64,000 nucleotides of DNA from Streptomyces sp. R44. GTDB lineage: Bacteria; Actinomycetota; Actinomycetes; Streptomycetales; Streptomycetaceae. Below are positions 33,630-42,104 of this stretch, in pieces. The position numbers were made by a program, and so were the translations under genes. The notes under the pieces are model-generated. The model worked only from the letters and a program-made list of their open reading frames with translations, did no database searches and was not told the origin of the DNA. Every line of letters begins with the position of its first letter. Positions within the stretch are counted from its first letter, which is position 1. The stretch spans positions 3,782,001 through 3,846,000 of the forward strand of contig NZ_CP163444.1 in the NCBI RefSeq assembly GCF_041053105.1. Direction: 5' to 3'.

Positions 33630-34373
33630 ATGCAGCGATCAGCTCAGCGAACGCGACTCTCCCGCATACTCGCCTGCGCCGCCGTCCCGGTGATGCTCGT
33701 CGCCGCGGGGTGCTCCTCGGACTCCGGCGACTCCGGCAAGAAGGAGGGCGGGGGGCAGGACAAGACGTCGGCGTCGGCGTCCGCGGCGCCTTCGGCGTCG
33801 CAGTCGACGAAGACGGTGGAGCCGGCGAGGTTCGCGAAGCTGCCCGAGGTCTGCAAGGCGATCTCCGCGAAGACGACGGCGGCGCTCGTGCCGAAGGCGA
33901 AGACGAAGAACGGCACGCCGGCTCCGTCCAGTGACCTGACCAGCCGTGGTGGCTGCTCGTGGAACGGTCTGGACGACAAGGGCGTGAAGGGTTCGCAGTA
34001 CCGCTGGCTGGATGTGTCGTTCTACCGGTACGACTCCGACGCGGCGCTGGGCAGCGGTCAGGAGCGTGCGCAGGAGAACTTCGCGAAGGAGCTCGCGAAG
34101 GTCCAGGGGACCGAGGGCGCGAAGAACCTCCGTACGTTCGAGGCGTCGGGCGTCGGTGACGAGGCGAAGACGGTGACGTACCAGCTGCGGAAGACGGACG
34201 CGGACTTCGTGTACGCGTCGATCGTGGCGCGTACGGGCAATGTGCTGGTTCTGCTGTCGTACAACGGCGCGGGTTACGCGGGCGCGGCGAAGCCGTCGGA
34301 CCGGACGATCGCGGAGGGTGCCCTGAGCGCGGCCAAGGAGGCGGTCGCGGCGGTCGCGGCGGCCAACAAGTAG
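33630..34373 (+). CDS. DUF3558-type lipoprotein
   Basis: A 247-residue lipoprotein with signal AAVPVMLVAAGCSSDSGD (lipobox AAGC, about residues 24-27), a Ser/Lys/Gly-rich linker, then the DUF3558 domain with VCKAISAKTTAALVPKAKTK and CSWNGLDDKG (two cysteines). It is shorter than the upstream paralogue and lacks its Thr/Pro linker in mid-domain. The two likely belong to one transcription unit. Found outside the membrane; role unknown. Confidence 0.85.
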   Translation: MQRSAQRTRLSRILACAAVPVMLVAAGCSSDSGDSGKKEGGGQDKTSASASAAPSASQSTKTVEPARFAKLPEVCKAISAKTTAALVPKAKTKNGTPAPSSDLTSRGGCSWNGLDDKGVKGSQYRWLDVSFYRYDSDAALGSGQERAQENFAKELAKVQGTEGAKNLRTFEASGVGDEAKTVTYQLRKTDADFVYASIVARTGNVLVLLSYNGAGYAGAAKPSDRTIAEGALSAAKEAVAAVAAANK

Positions 34374-34493
34374 TCACAAAACGTCACAGACGGATGTGTT
34401 CGTGCGGAGCCCGTCCCTCCCCCGGGGGCCGGGCTTCGCGCACATGTGCCAGTCTGTGCGCGCCGGATGTCGATTGACGGGAGGGGATCGCGG

Positions 34494-35819
34494 GTGGCCG
34501 CGATGCAGCTGACACGCACACACCGAATACTCATCGGCCTCGTCATCGGCGGTGCGCTGATCATCGCGGGGATCGGTTTCGCGGGTTCGTACGCCGCCGT
34601 GCGCGAGCTCGCTCTGCAGAAGGGCTTCGGTACCTTCTCGTACTTCTTCCCGATCGGCATCGACGCGGGCATCTGTGTGCTGCTCGCTCTGGATCTGCTG
34701 CTGACCTGGCTGCGGATCCCGTTTCCGCTGCTGCGTCAGACGGCCTGGGTGCTGACCGCGGCGACGATCGCGTTCAACGGCGCGGCGGCGTGGCCGGACC
34801 CGCTGGGTGTGGGTATGCACGCGGTGATCCCGGTGCTGTTCGTGGTGGCGGTGGAGGCCGCGCGGCACGCGGTGGGGCGGATCGCCGACATCACGGCGGA
34901 CAAGCACATGGAGGGTGTGCGGATCACCCGCTGGCTGCTGTCGCCGGTGCCGACGTTCCGGTTGTGGCGGCGGATGAAGCTGTGGGAGCTGCGTTCGTAC
35001 GAGCAGGTCATCAAGCTGGAGCAGGAGCGGTTGATCTACCAGGCGCGGCTGCAGGCCCGTTACGGGCGGGGCTGGCGGCGCAAGGCTCCGGTGGAGGCGC
35101 TGATGCCGCTGCGTCTCGCCCGGTACGGGGTGCCGCTGGCGGAGACGTCTCCGGCGGGTCTGGCGGCGGCGGGGATCGAGCCGGCGGTTCTGCCGGCGGA
35201 TCCGCAGTCGGCGTCGCAGCCGCAGCCTGTGGCGCTGGCGCAGCCCCAGCAGGCGGCGCTGCCGGCGCAGGTACAGGTTCCGGTTCCGGGCCAGGTACAG
35301 ATGCCGGGCCAGGTACAGATGCCGGGTCAGGTACAGGTTCCGGCGCAGGTGCAGGCGCCGGGCCAGGTGCAGGCCCCGGTCCCGGCGGGGCCGGTGGGGG
35401 CGGCGGGGCCGGTGAATCACGAGAGCCACTGGTTCGACGCCTCGCAGGTCTCCCCGGAGTCGTACGAGGGCAGCTACAACCCGCAGATCGTGGAGGGCCT
35501 GGAGCCCATGCCGGTCCCGGTGCCGCAGGGGCCGGAGGACGTCCCCCCGGCGGGTCCGGAGGAGTTCGTGGAGTACCCGGAGTACGTGGAGGAGCCGGAG
35601 CCGCGGAACGACGAGTTCGAGGACGTCGTCTACAAGGTGATGGGTTCGTACGTGCTCGAGCACGAGCGGTTCCCGGCCGAGGCCGAGCTGGCGCGGCTGG
35701 TGGCCGAGCAGTACGGCCTGCCGGAGTTCCCGGCGTCCGACATCGATCTGCTGCGGCAGGCGGTGCCGGCCGCGCAGCAGCGGGTCCAGCAGGCGAGGGC
35801 CGACGTGGACACCCCGTAG
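34494..35819 (+). CDS. DUF2637 membrane protein with a Gln/Pro repeat region
   Basis: A 441-residue protein. Residues 1-130 carry four hydrophobic segments (IGLVIGGALIIAGIGFAGSY; SYFFPIGIDAGICVLLALDL; TAATIAFNGAAAW; VIPVLFVVAVEAARHAV) typical of DUF2637, seen in Streptomyces conjugation-related (Spd-like) and other membrane proteins. A charged central part (about residues 145-215) precedes a repetitive PGQVQ-type region near residues 255-300 and an acidic C-terminal part with a winged-helix-like segment (MGSYVLEHERFPAEAELARL). Start is the GTG at 34494 with a GGAGGGG ribosome site. Role unknown. Confidence 0.8.
   Translation: MAAMQLTRTHRILIGLVIGGALIIAGIGFAGSYAAVRELALQKGFGTFSYFFPIGIDAGICVLLALDLLLTWLRIPFPLLRQTAWVLTAATIAFNGAAAWPDPLGVGMHAVIPVLFVVAVEAARHAVGRIADITADKHMEGVRITRWLLSPVPTFRLWRRMKLWELRSYEQVIKLEQERLIYQARLQARYGRGWRRKAPVEALMPLRLARYGVPLAETSPAGLAAAGIEPAVLPADPQSASQPQPVALAQPQQAALPAQVQVPVPGQVQMPGQVQMPGQVQVPAQVQAPGQVQAPVPAGPVGAAGPVNHESHWFDASQVSPESYEGSYNPQIVEGLEPMPVPVPQGPEDVPPAGPEEFVEYPEYVEEPEPRNDEFEDVVYKVMGSYVLEHERFPAEAELARLVAEQYGLPEFPASDIDLLRQAVPAAQQRVQQARADVDTP
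35262..35375 (+). repeat. 18-bp tandem repeat coding for a Pro-Gly-Gln-Val-Gln motif
   Basis: About six copies of an 18-bp unit (CCGGGCCAGGTACAGATG and variants) start at 35262, 35286, 35304, 35322, 35340 and 35358; the first is offset by 6 bp. They encode P-(A/G)-Q-V-Q-(M/V/A) repeats inside the DUF2637 protein. Such short coding repeats are prone to slippage and length variation. Confidence 0.85.
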
Positions 35820-35829
35820 GACGTACGCG

Positions 35830-35872
35830 AAAGGGGCCGCCACCCGGATGGATCCGGGTGGCGGCCCCTTTT
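35830..35872. terminator. Bidirectional terminator between the DUF2637 gene and lysS
   Basis: A perfect 18-bp inverted repeat with arms 35830-35847 and 35854-35871 and a 6-base loop, with flanking A and T runs (AAA before, TTTT after) on both strands. It separates two convergent genes and fits an intrinsic terminator in either direction. Confidence 0.9.
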
Positions 35873-35879
35873 CACTGCG

Positions 35880-37601
35880 TCAGGCGCCGAGCAGCTTCCT
35901 GACTCGCTCCGCGCCCACCGCGAGCAGCAGCGTCGGCAGACGCGGGCCGGTCTCGCGGCTGACGAGGAGCTTGTAGAGCAGGGCGAAGAACGCGCGCTGG
36001 GCGAGCTTGAGCTCGGGCGTGGGCTTCGCCTCGGGGTCGAGGCCGGCCATGACCTTCGGGACGCCGTAGACGAGGGTGGTGAGCCCGTCGAGCGACCAGT
36101 GGGTGTCGAGGCCCTCCAGGAGGAGGCGGAGCGATTCGCGGCCTTCGTCGTCGAGGGAGCCGAGGAGTTCGGTGTCGGGCTCGTCGCGGACGATGGTGCG
36201 CTGGTCGGCCGGGACCTGGTTGGTGATCCAGTTCTCGGCGCGGTCGAGGCGGGGCCGGACCTCGTCGAGGGTGGTGACGGGGTTCTCGGGGTCGAGTTCG
36301 GTCAGGATCCGCAGGGTCTGCTCGTCGTGGCCGGCGGTGATGTCCATGACCGAGGCGAGCGTGCGGTACGGGAGGGGGCGCGGGGTGCGGGGCAGCTCTC
36401 CGGCGGCGGTGCGGGCGGCACGCGAGTGCGCCGCCGCGTCCGCGGGCAGGACGGAGCCGTCGGCGACCTTGGCCTCCAGCTTGTCCCACTCGTCGTAGAG
36501 CCGCTGGATCTCCTGGTCGAAGGCGATCTTGAAGGACTGGTTGGGCCTGCGGCGGGCGTAGAGCCAGCGCAGGAGCTGGGGCTCCATGATCTTCAGTGCG
36601 TCGGCCGCGGTGGGCACGCCGCCCTTCGAGGAGGACATCTTGGCCATGCCGCTGATGCCCACGAAGGCGTACATGGGGCCGATGGGCTGGACGCCGTCGA
36701 AGATGCGGACGATCTGGCCGCCGACCTGGAACGACGAGCCGGGCGAGGAGTGGTCGACGCCGGAGGGCTCGAAGATGACGCCCTCGTAGGCCCAGCGCAT
36801 GGGCCAGTCGACCTTCCAGACCAGCTTGCCGCGGTTGAACTCGCTGAGCTTGACGGTCTCGGCGAAGCCGCAGTTGGTGCAGGTGTAGGCGAGCTCGGTG
36901 GTCTCGTCGTCGTACGAGGTGACCGTCGTCAGGTCCTTCTCGCACTGCCCGCAGTACGGCTTGTACGGGAAGTAGCCGGAGGCGCCGCCGGAGCCGTCGT
37001 CCTCGGCGGCGGCGCCGGAGCCCTCCTCGGCCTCCAGCTCGGCCTCGTCGACGGGCTTCTGGGACTGCTTCTTGGGGGCCTTCTTCGTCCGGTACTGGTC
37101 GAGGATGGCGTCGATGTCGCCGCGGTGCTTCATCGCGTGCAGGATCTGCTCGCGGTAGGTGCCGGCCGTGTACTGCTCGGTCTGGCTGATCGGGTCGTAC
37201 TCGACGCCCAGCTCGGCGAGCGACTCGACCATGGCGGCCTTGAAGTGCTCGGCCCAGTTGGGGTGGGGCGAGCCGGCGGGGGCCGGGACGGAGGTCAGCG
37301 GCTTGCCGATGTGCTCGGCCCAGGACGCGTCGATGCCCTCGATGCCGTTGGGCACCTTGCGGTAGCGGTCGTAGTCGTCCCAGGAGATGAGGTGCCGGAC
37401 CTCGTACCCGCGGCGGCGGATCTCGTCGGCGACCAGGTGCGGGGTCATGACCTCGCGGAGGTTGCCGAGGTGGATGGGGCCGGACGGGGAGAGGCCGGAG
37501 GCGACGACGACCGGTTTGCCAGGCGCACGTCGCTCCGACTCGGCGATGACCTCGTCCGCGAAACGGGAGACCCAGTCGGTCTCGGTGCTGCTCTGAGCCA
37601 C
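35880..37601 (-). CDS. lysS: Lysyl-tRNA synthetase, class I
   Basis: A 573-residue class I lysyl-tRNA synthetase, the archaeal/spirochaete type that some Streptomyces also have. The HIGH-like motif is HLGN in PSGPIHLGNLREVMTPH (about residue 44), and the KMSKS-like motif is MSSSK in GMAKMSSSKGG (about residue 322). A zinc ribbon (CGQC and CTNC) lies near residues 215-240. It charges tRNA-Lys with lysine. The C-terminal domain is a helical anticodon-binding fold. It is divergent from argS, 173 bp apart. A Lys/Glu-rich insert lies near residue 170. Confidence 0.95.
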   Translation of the reverse strand: MAQSSTETDWVSRFADEVIAESERRAPGKPVVVASGLSPSGPIHLGNLREVMTPHLVADEIRRRGYEVRHLISWDDYDRYRKVPNGIEGIDASWAEHIGKPLTSVPAPAGSPHPNWAEHFKAAMVESLAELGVEYDPISQTEQYTAGTYREQILHAMKHRGDIDAILDQYRTKKAPKKQSQKPVDEAELEAEEGSGAAAEDDGSGGASGYFPYKPYCGQCEKDLTTVTSYDDETTELAYTCTNCGFAETVKLSEFNRGKLVWKVDWPMRWAYEGVIFEPSGVDHSSPGSSFQVGGQIVRIFDGVQPIGPMYAFVGISGMAKMSSSKGGVPTAADALKIMEPQLLRWLYARRRPNQSFKIAFDQEIQRLYDEWDKLEAKVADGSVLPADAAAHSRAARTAAGELPRTPRPLPYRTLASVMDITAGHDEQTLRILTELDPENPVTTLDEVRPRLDRAENWITNQVPADQRTIVRDEPDTELLGSLDDEGRESLRLLLEGLDTHWSLDGLTTLVYGVPKVMAGLDPEAKPTPELKLAQRAFFALLYKLLVSRETGPRLPTLLLAVGAERVRKLLGA

Positions 37602-37774
37602 GGTCGGTACGTCCTTCTTCCTGAGGGGTTCTGCCTGACAGCCCTACGTGAGCCATTCTCCCAGACGGAACGAGACTCTCCGAGGTTGTCCACAGGCGGG
37701 GAAATCACGTTGCGCCGCCATGGGACACTTGACAAGCGAATTAGACCTGACGGACTCAACAGGAACGGAAGCTC

Positions 37775-39535
37775 ATGGCCTCGGTCCCTTCCCTCGCTTC
37801 GACCGTGCAGCAGCGCCTCGCGGACGGCCTCTCGGCGGCTCTGCCGGACGCCGCGTCCGCCGACCCGCTGCTGCGACGAAGCGACCGGGCCGACTTCCAG
37901 GCCAACGGCATCCTGGCGCTGGCCAAGCAGCTCAAGGGCAATCCGCGTGAGCTGGCGACGAAGGTCGTCGAGGCGATTCCGGCGAACGACGTGCTGAAGG
38001 AGATCGAGGTCTCGGGCCCCGGCTTCCTGAACATCACGGTGACGGACGCGGCGATCATCGACACCCTCGCGGCCCGTGCGGCGGACGCGCGTCTGGGCGT
38101 TCCGTTCAACGAGTCGGCGGGCACGACGGTCATCGACTACGCCCAGCCGAACGTGGCGAAGGAGATGCACGTCGGCCACCTGCGGTCGGCCGTGATCGGC
38201 GCGGCGATGGTCGAGATCCTGGAGTTCACGGGCGAGACGGTGGTCCGGCGCCACCACATCGGCGACTGGGGCACCCAGTTCGGCATGCTCATCCAGTACC
38301 TGATCGAGCACCCGCACGAGCTGGACCACTCCTCGGAGGCGGAGGTCTCCGGCGAGGAGGCCATGTCGAACCTGAACCGGCTGTACAAGGCCTCGCGGGC
38401 CCTGTTCGACTCCGACGAGGAGTTCAAGACGCGGGCGCGTGCCCGGGTCGTGGACCTCCAGGCGGGCGACGAGGAGACGCTGGCGCTGTGGCAGCGGTTC
38501 GTCGACGAGTCGAAGATCTACTTCTACTCGGTCTTCGACAAGCTGGACATGGACATCCGGGACGGCGACGTCGTCGGCGAGTCCGGCTACAACGACATGC
38601 TGCAGGAGACCTGCCGCATCCTGGAGGAGTCGGGCGTCGCGGTCCGCTCCGAGGGTGCGCTGTGCGTGTTCTTCGACGATGTGAAGGGCCCGGACGGCAA
38701 CCCGGTGCCGCTGATCGTCCAGAAGTCCGACGGCGGTTTCGGTTACGCGGCGACGGACCTGTCGGCGATCCGGGACCGGGTGCAGAACCTGAAGGCGACG
38801 TCCCTGCTGTACGTGGTGGACGCCCGCCAGTCGCTGCACTTCAAGATGGTCTTCGAGACGGCCCGCCGGGCGGGCTGGCTGAACGACGAGGTGAAGGCCG
38901 TGCAGCTGGCCTTCGGCACGGTCCTGGGCAAGGACGGCAAGCCGTTCAAGACCCGTGAGGGCGAGACGGTCCGGCTGGTGGATCTGTTGGACGAGGCGAT
39001 CGACCGGGCCTCGGCCGTGGTCCGCGAGAAGGCCCAGGACCTCACGGAGGCGGAGATCGCCGAGCGTGGTGCGCAGGTGGGCATCGGCGCGGTGAAGTAC
39101 GCGGACCTGTCGACGTCGGCGGCGCGTGACTACAAGTTCGATCTGGACCAGATGGTCTCGCTGAACGGCGACACCTCGGTGTACCTGCAGTACGCGTACG
39201 CCCGTATCCAGTCGATCCTGCGGAAGGCGGGCGACGCGAAGCCGGCCGCGCACCGGGAGCTGGACCTGGCGGCGTCGGAGCGGGCGCTGGGTCTGCACCT
39301 GGACGGTTTCGGCGAGCTGATCGCCGAGACGGCCGCGGAGTACGCGCCGCACAAGCTGGCGGCGTACCTGTACCAGCTGGCCTCGCACTACACGACGTTC
39401 TACTCGGAGTGCCCGGTCCTGAAGGCGGACACCCCGGAGCAGGTCGAGAACCGTCTCTTCCTGTGCGAGCTCACGGCCCGCACGCTGCACCAGGGCATGG
39501 CGCTGCTGGGCATCAGGACGCCCGAGCGCCTCTGA
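37775..39535 (+). CDS. argS: Arginyl-tRNA synthetase
   Basis: A 586-residue arginyl-tRNA synthetase with all usual parts: N-terminal Arg-specific domain (residues 1-110), the class I signature MHVGHLRS (about residue 131) in place of HIGH, the Rossmann catalytic domain with a degenerate KMSKS loop ([11 protein letters not shown]), and the DALR anticodon-binding domain at the C-terminus (ending [12 protein letters not shown]). It needs tRNA-Arg for activation as in other members. The ATG at 37775 has AGGAAC five bases upstream. A strong hairpin follows the stop. Confidence 0.96.
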   Translation: MASVPSLASTVQQRLADGLSAALPDAASADPLLRRSDRADFQANGILALAKQLKGNPRELATKVVEAIPANDVLKEIEVSGPGFLNITVTDAAIIDTLAARAADARLGVPFNESAGTTVIDYAQPNVAKEMHVGHLRSAVIGAAMVEILEFTGETVVRRHHIGDWGTQFGMLIQYLIEHPHELDHSSEAEVSGEEAMSNLNRLYKASRALFDSDEEFKTRARARVVDLQAGDEETLALWQRFVDESKIYFYSVFDKLDMDIRDGDVVGESGYNDMLQETCRILEESGVAVRSEGALCVFFDDVKGPDGNPVPLIVQKSDGGFGYAATDLSAIRDRVQNLKATSLLYVVDARQSLHFKMVFETARRAGWLNDEVKAVQLAFGTVLGKDGKPFKTREGETVRLVDLLDEAIDRASAVVREKAQDLTEAEIAERGAQVGIGAVKYADLSTSAARDYKFDLDQMVSLNGDTSVYLQYAYARIQSILRKAGDAKPAAHRELDLAASERALGLHLDGFGELIAETAAEYAPHKLAAYLYQLASHYTTFYSECPVLKADTPEQVENRLFLCELTARTLHQGMALLGIRTPERL

Positions 39536-39544
39536 CGGACTGCA

Positions 39545-39592
39545 GACGACGAAGCCCCCGGTACGGAGCCCCGTGCCGGGGGCTTCGTCGTC
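39545..39592. terminator. Bidirectional terminator after argS
   Basis: Arms 39545-39566 and 39571-39592 form a 22-bp stem with one G-T wobble and a 4-base loop (AGCC). It lies between convergent argS and the DUF1876 gene, within ten bases of each stop. There is no T-tract, as is common in G+C-rich genomes. Confidence 0.85.
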
Positions 39593-39601
39593 ACCGGGTC
39601 G

Positions 39602-39874
39602 TCAACGAATGGCGTGCGAGGTCCGGCCGGACACCTCGTCGATCTCCTTGTGGGCCTTCTGGAGCAGCTGCGAGGCGAGATCCATCAGGGCCCGGGCGCC
39701 GGCGATCTCCTCGCCCACGCGCAGCTGGTCCGGATCGGACGGGTGCCGGTTCGCGGTGCCGTGGGCCCGGAACTCGGTGCCGTCGGTGAGCCGGACCATG
39801 GCCGCGGCCCGCGTCCGGTCACCCTCTTCCTTGAACTCCATCTCCACATGCCATCCGACAAGCGTGTGCATCAT
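39602..39874 (-). CDS. DUF1876 domain protein
   Basis: A 90-residue small soluble protein of the DUF1876 family, common in actinomycetes: HTLVGWHVEMEFKEEGDRTR, VRLTDGTEFRAHGTANRHPS, and a C-terminal helix ARALMDLASQLLQKAHKEID. The fold resembles a double-stranded RNA-binding-like or amphipathic alpha/beta unit; function is unknown. Start is the first ATG at 39874, eight bases after a GGAGG ribosome site; an ATG directly after it would be an equally good start. Convergent with argS. Confidence 0.85.
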   Translation of the reverse strand: MMHTLVGWHVEMEFKEEGDRTRAAAMVRLTDGTEFRAHGTANRHPSDPDQLRVGEEIAGARALMDLASQLLQKAHKEIDEVSGRTSHAIR

Positions 39875-39976
39875 GAGGACCACCTCCACCGAGGTACCTG
39901 TCGGCTACTTCTCCAGGGTGCGCCGCGGAGTGCCGCCCCACCACTCGTTGTCAGTGGTGCCCCGTACGTTCTGATC

Positions 39977-40759
39977 ATGGCGATGATCCCGAACCAGCTG
40001 CCCAGGCTCGCGTCCGATCCGACCGGCCGTTCCCTGGGCCTCGACCTGCCGCCGGGCACCCTCACGGGCCCGGCGGACGCTCCGTACTTCTGGTCGGGGC
40101 ACGACCCGGCGGGGCCCGCGGCGTGGGCGGCGCTGCGTCCGGCGGCGCGGACGGCGGGGCTGCTGCCGGTGCTGTTGGGCGGGGGCGGCCTGGACGAGGG
40201 GCAGCTGACGCCCGGGGCGATGAGCGACCCGGCGGACCACGACGCCGAGGAGGTGCTCGCCGAGTTCTGGGAGGGCTGCGCGGCCTCGGAGGAGGTCATC
40301 GCGCCGTTCACGGCGGGCTGGCCGGGCCTGGCTGCGGCGCAGCCCTCGGGCAGCGACCCGGACCGGGCGGCGGCCGAGGTCGCCGAGGCGCTGACGGAGC
40401 CGGGCACCTGGTTGGCGGAGGCCCGCCCGGCCCTGGTCCCGGCGCGGCGCAGTGCCGACATACCGGCGGTCATCGGCTGGACGGGGCCGTTGAACCACGA
40501 GAACGACGTGGCCCGGTTGTGCGCGGTGCTGCGCTCCTGGGAGGACCGTTTCGGTGCCCGGGTCGTGGCGCTCACCCCCGGCCAACTGCTGGTCTCGGTG
40601 GCGGCTCCGCCCCTGACGGTCGAGGACGCCGAGGCGTTGGCGGCGGAGCACTTCGCGTTCTGCCCGGACAACATCACGCAGGGAAGGCACAGCATCCTGC
40701 GCGACTATGCGCGCGGGATGCTGCTGGACGTCCCGGTCTGGAGCTTCTGGTGGGACTAG
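39977..40759 (+). CDS. DUF4253 domain protein
   Basis: A 260-residue protein. The C-terminal DUF4253 region is recognised by ENDVARLCAVLRSWEDRFGA, ALTPGQLLVSVAAPPLTVED and the end motif CPDNITQG with RDYARGMLLDVPVWSFWWD. The N-terminal half is Ala/Gly-rich and variable. No catalytic residue is known for this family. The ATG at 39977 sits close to the divergent DUF1876 gene (103 bp). Convergent with hemB, stops 6 bp apart. Function unknown. Confidence 0.85.
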   Translation: MAMIPNQLPRLASDPTGRSLGLDLPPGTLTGPADAPYFWSGHDPAGPAAWAALRPAARTAGLLPVLLGGGGLDEGQLTPGAMSDPADHDAEEVLAEFWEGCAASEEVIAPFTAGWPGLAAAQPSGSDPDRAAAEVAEALTEPGTWLAEARPALVPARRSADIPAVIGWTGPLNHENDVARLCAVLRSWEDRFGARVVALTPGQLLVSVAAPPLTVEDAEALAAEHFAFCPDNITQGRHSILRDYARGMLLDVPVWSFWWD

Positions 40760-40765
40760 CCGCGG

Positions 40766-41770
40766 CTAGCGGCGACCGGCGGACAGCTTCTGGGCGACCT
40801 CGGTGGCCCAGTAGGTGAGGATCATCTGGGCGCCGGCGCGGCGGATGCCGGTGAGGGTCTCCAGGATGGCCTTGTCGCGGTCGATCCAGCCCTTCTCGGC
40901 GGCGGCCTCGACCATGGAGTACTCGCCGCTGATCTGGTAGGCGGCGACGGGCACGTCCACGGCGTCGGCGACCTTGGCGAGCACGTCGAGGTAGGGCCCG
41001 GCGGGCTTGACCATGACCATGTCGGCGCCTTCCTCCAGGTCGAGCGCGAGCTCGCGCATCGACTCGCGGAGGTTGGCGGGGTCCTGCTGGTAGGTCTTGC
41101 GGTCGCCCTTGAGGGAGGAGCCGACGGCCTCGCGGAAGGGGCCGTAGAAGGCGGAGGAGTACTTCGCGGTGTACGCGAGGATCGCCACGTCCTCCTTGCC
41201 GATGGTGTCCAGGGCGTCACGGACGACCCCGACCTGGCCGTCCATCATCCCGGAGGGGCCGACGACGTGGACGCCGGCGTCGGCCTGGACCTGGGCCATC
41301 TCGGCGTAACGTTCCAGCGTGGCGTCGTTGTCGACGCGGCCGTCGGCGTCGAGGACGCCGCAGTGGCCGTGGTCGGTGAACTCGTCGAGACACAGGTCCG
41401 ACATGATCACGAGCTCGTCGCCGACCTCGGCACGGACGTCGCGGATGGCGACCTGCAGAATCCCGTCGGGGTCGGTCCCGGCCGTCCCGGCGGCGTCCTT
41501 CTTGGCGTCCTCGGGCACGCCGAAGAGCATGATCCCGGAGACCCCGGCCTCCAGCGCCTCCACGGCGGCCTTCCGCAGGGTGTCCCGCGTGTGCTGTACG
41601 ACGCCGGGCATGGCCTGGATCGGGACGGGCTCGGTGATCCCCTCGCGCACGAACGCGGGCAGGATCAGGTCGGCGGGATGCAGCCGCGTCTCGGCGACCA
41701 TCCGGCGCATGACGGGCGTCGTCCGCAGCCGCCGCGGCCGCGCCCCGGGAAAGGATCCGTACGAGTTCAT
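40766..41770 (-). CDS. hemB: Delta-aminolevulinic acid dehydratase (porphobilinogen synthase)
   Basis: A 334-residue HemB. It condenses two 5-aminolevulinate molecules into porphobilinogen. Visible motifs: metal-binding region [19 protein letters not shown], Mg2+-type rather than the Cys-rich zinc type; Schiff-base lysines in [14 protein letters not shown] and [10 protein letters not shown] (about residue 255). Length and sequence are standard. It sits beside hemD but is separated by about 330 bp of noncoding sequence with repeats, so it may be transcribed apart from rex-hemACD. No Rex site was seen in front of it. Confidence 0.96.
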   Translation of the reverse strand: MNSYGSFPGARPRRLRTTPVMRRMVAETRLHPADLILPAFVREGITEPVPIQAMPGVVQHTRDTLRKAAVEALEAGVSGIMLFGVPEDAKKDAAGTAGTDPDGILQVAIRDVRAEVGDELVIMSDLCLDEFTDHGHCGVLDADGRVDNDATLERYAEMAQVQADAGVHVVGPSGMMDGQVGVVRDALDTIGKEDVAILAYTAKYSSAFYGPFREAVGSSLKGDRKTYQQDPANLRESMRELALDLEEGADMVMVKPAGPYLDVLAKVADAVDVPVAAYQISGEYSMVEAAAEKGWIDRDKAILETLTGIRRAGAQMILTYWATEVAQKLSAGRR

Positions 41771-41852
41771 GAACCGAGGCTACGCCCGAGAACCGAGTGC
41801 CCTTACCAACACGTTGTGGGCATACACCCCCGCTGGGCGGTGCCTCGCACCC

Positions 41853-41896
41853 GTGTGGGCAATCGTCCCGCTGGGGCGGGACGGGTGGGCACACGG
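41853..41896 (+). repeat. REP-like palindromic element, copy 1
   Basis: A 44-bp element starting GTGTGGGCAATCGTCCCGC and ending GGGTGGGCACACGG. It holds an internal hairpin (TCCCGC / GCGGGA). It is closely related to copy 2 (opposite strand), with compensatory changes in the stem. Sequences of this type are known as abundant dispersed palindromes in Streptomyces genomes. Confidence 0.8.
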
Positions 41897-42012
41897 GACG
41901 GCGCGCTCAGCGGCGCCTCCGCGTTCCGAGCCTGGACCCGCACCGACCGCGCGGCGCACGACGTGGTGTCGGTTCAGGCGCGGAAGCCTCTGGCGCCGGT
42001 AGGGGCGCCGTT

Positions 42013-42057
42013 CCGTTGTGCCCACCCGTTCCGCCCTGCGGAACGATTGCCCACAAC
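42013..42057 (-). repeat. REP-like palindromic element, copy 2 (inverted)
   Basis: A 45-bp element in reverse orientation to copy 1. Read on the minus strand it begins GTTGTGGGCAATCGTTCCGC and ends GGGTGGGCACAACGG. Its hairpin stem (TTCCGC / GCGGAA) differs from copy 1 at matched positions on both sides of the stem. It could pair with copy 1 over about 45 bp to form a large stem. Confidence 0.8.
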
Positions 42058-42061
42058 GAGC

Positions 42062-42095
42062 GGGGTGCGGGCCCGGAGAACCGGACCCGCACCCC
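42062..42095 (-). terminator. Terminator downstream of hemD
   Basis: Arms 42062-42076 and 42081-42095 pair over 15 bases with one mismatch and a 4-base loop (AGAA). It lies directly after the hemD stop on the minus strand, so it likely ends the rex-hemACD transcript. No clear T-tract. Confidence 0.7.
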
Positions 42096-42104
42096 AAGCA
42101 ACCG

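Larger units (their letters stand above)
41771..42104. other. 334-bp intergenic region with inverted dispersed repeats and a terminator
   Basis: This gap between the hemB start and the hemD stop carries two inverted copies of a REP-like element (41853-41896 and 42013-42057), a degenerate third copy near 41814-41848, a central arm with partial inverted symmetry (GGCGCC...GGCGCC) and the hemD-side terminator at 42062-42095. The hemB promoter must lie in the first 80 bp, but no clear -35/-10 was found. No coding sequence is credible. Confidence 0.7.

Noticed and set aside
31289..33631. A 780-codon open frame including rtcB with an extra 380 residues at the N-terminus
   Set aside because: The extra sequence is the complement of the DUF3558 gene. 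RtcB homology begins at the ATG at 32482, which has its own ribosome site.
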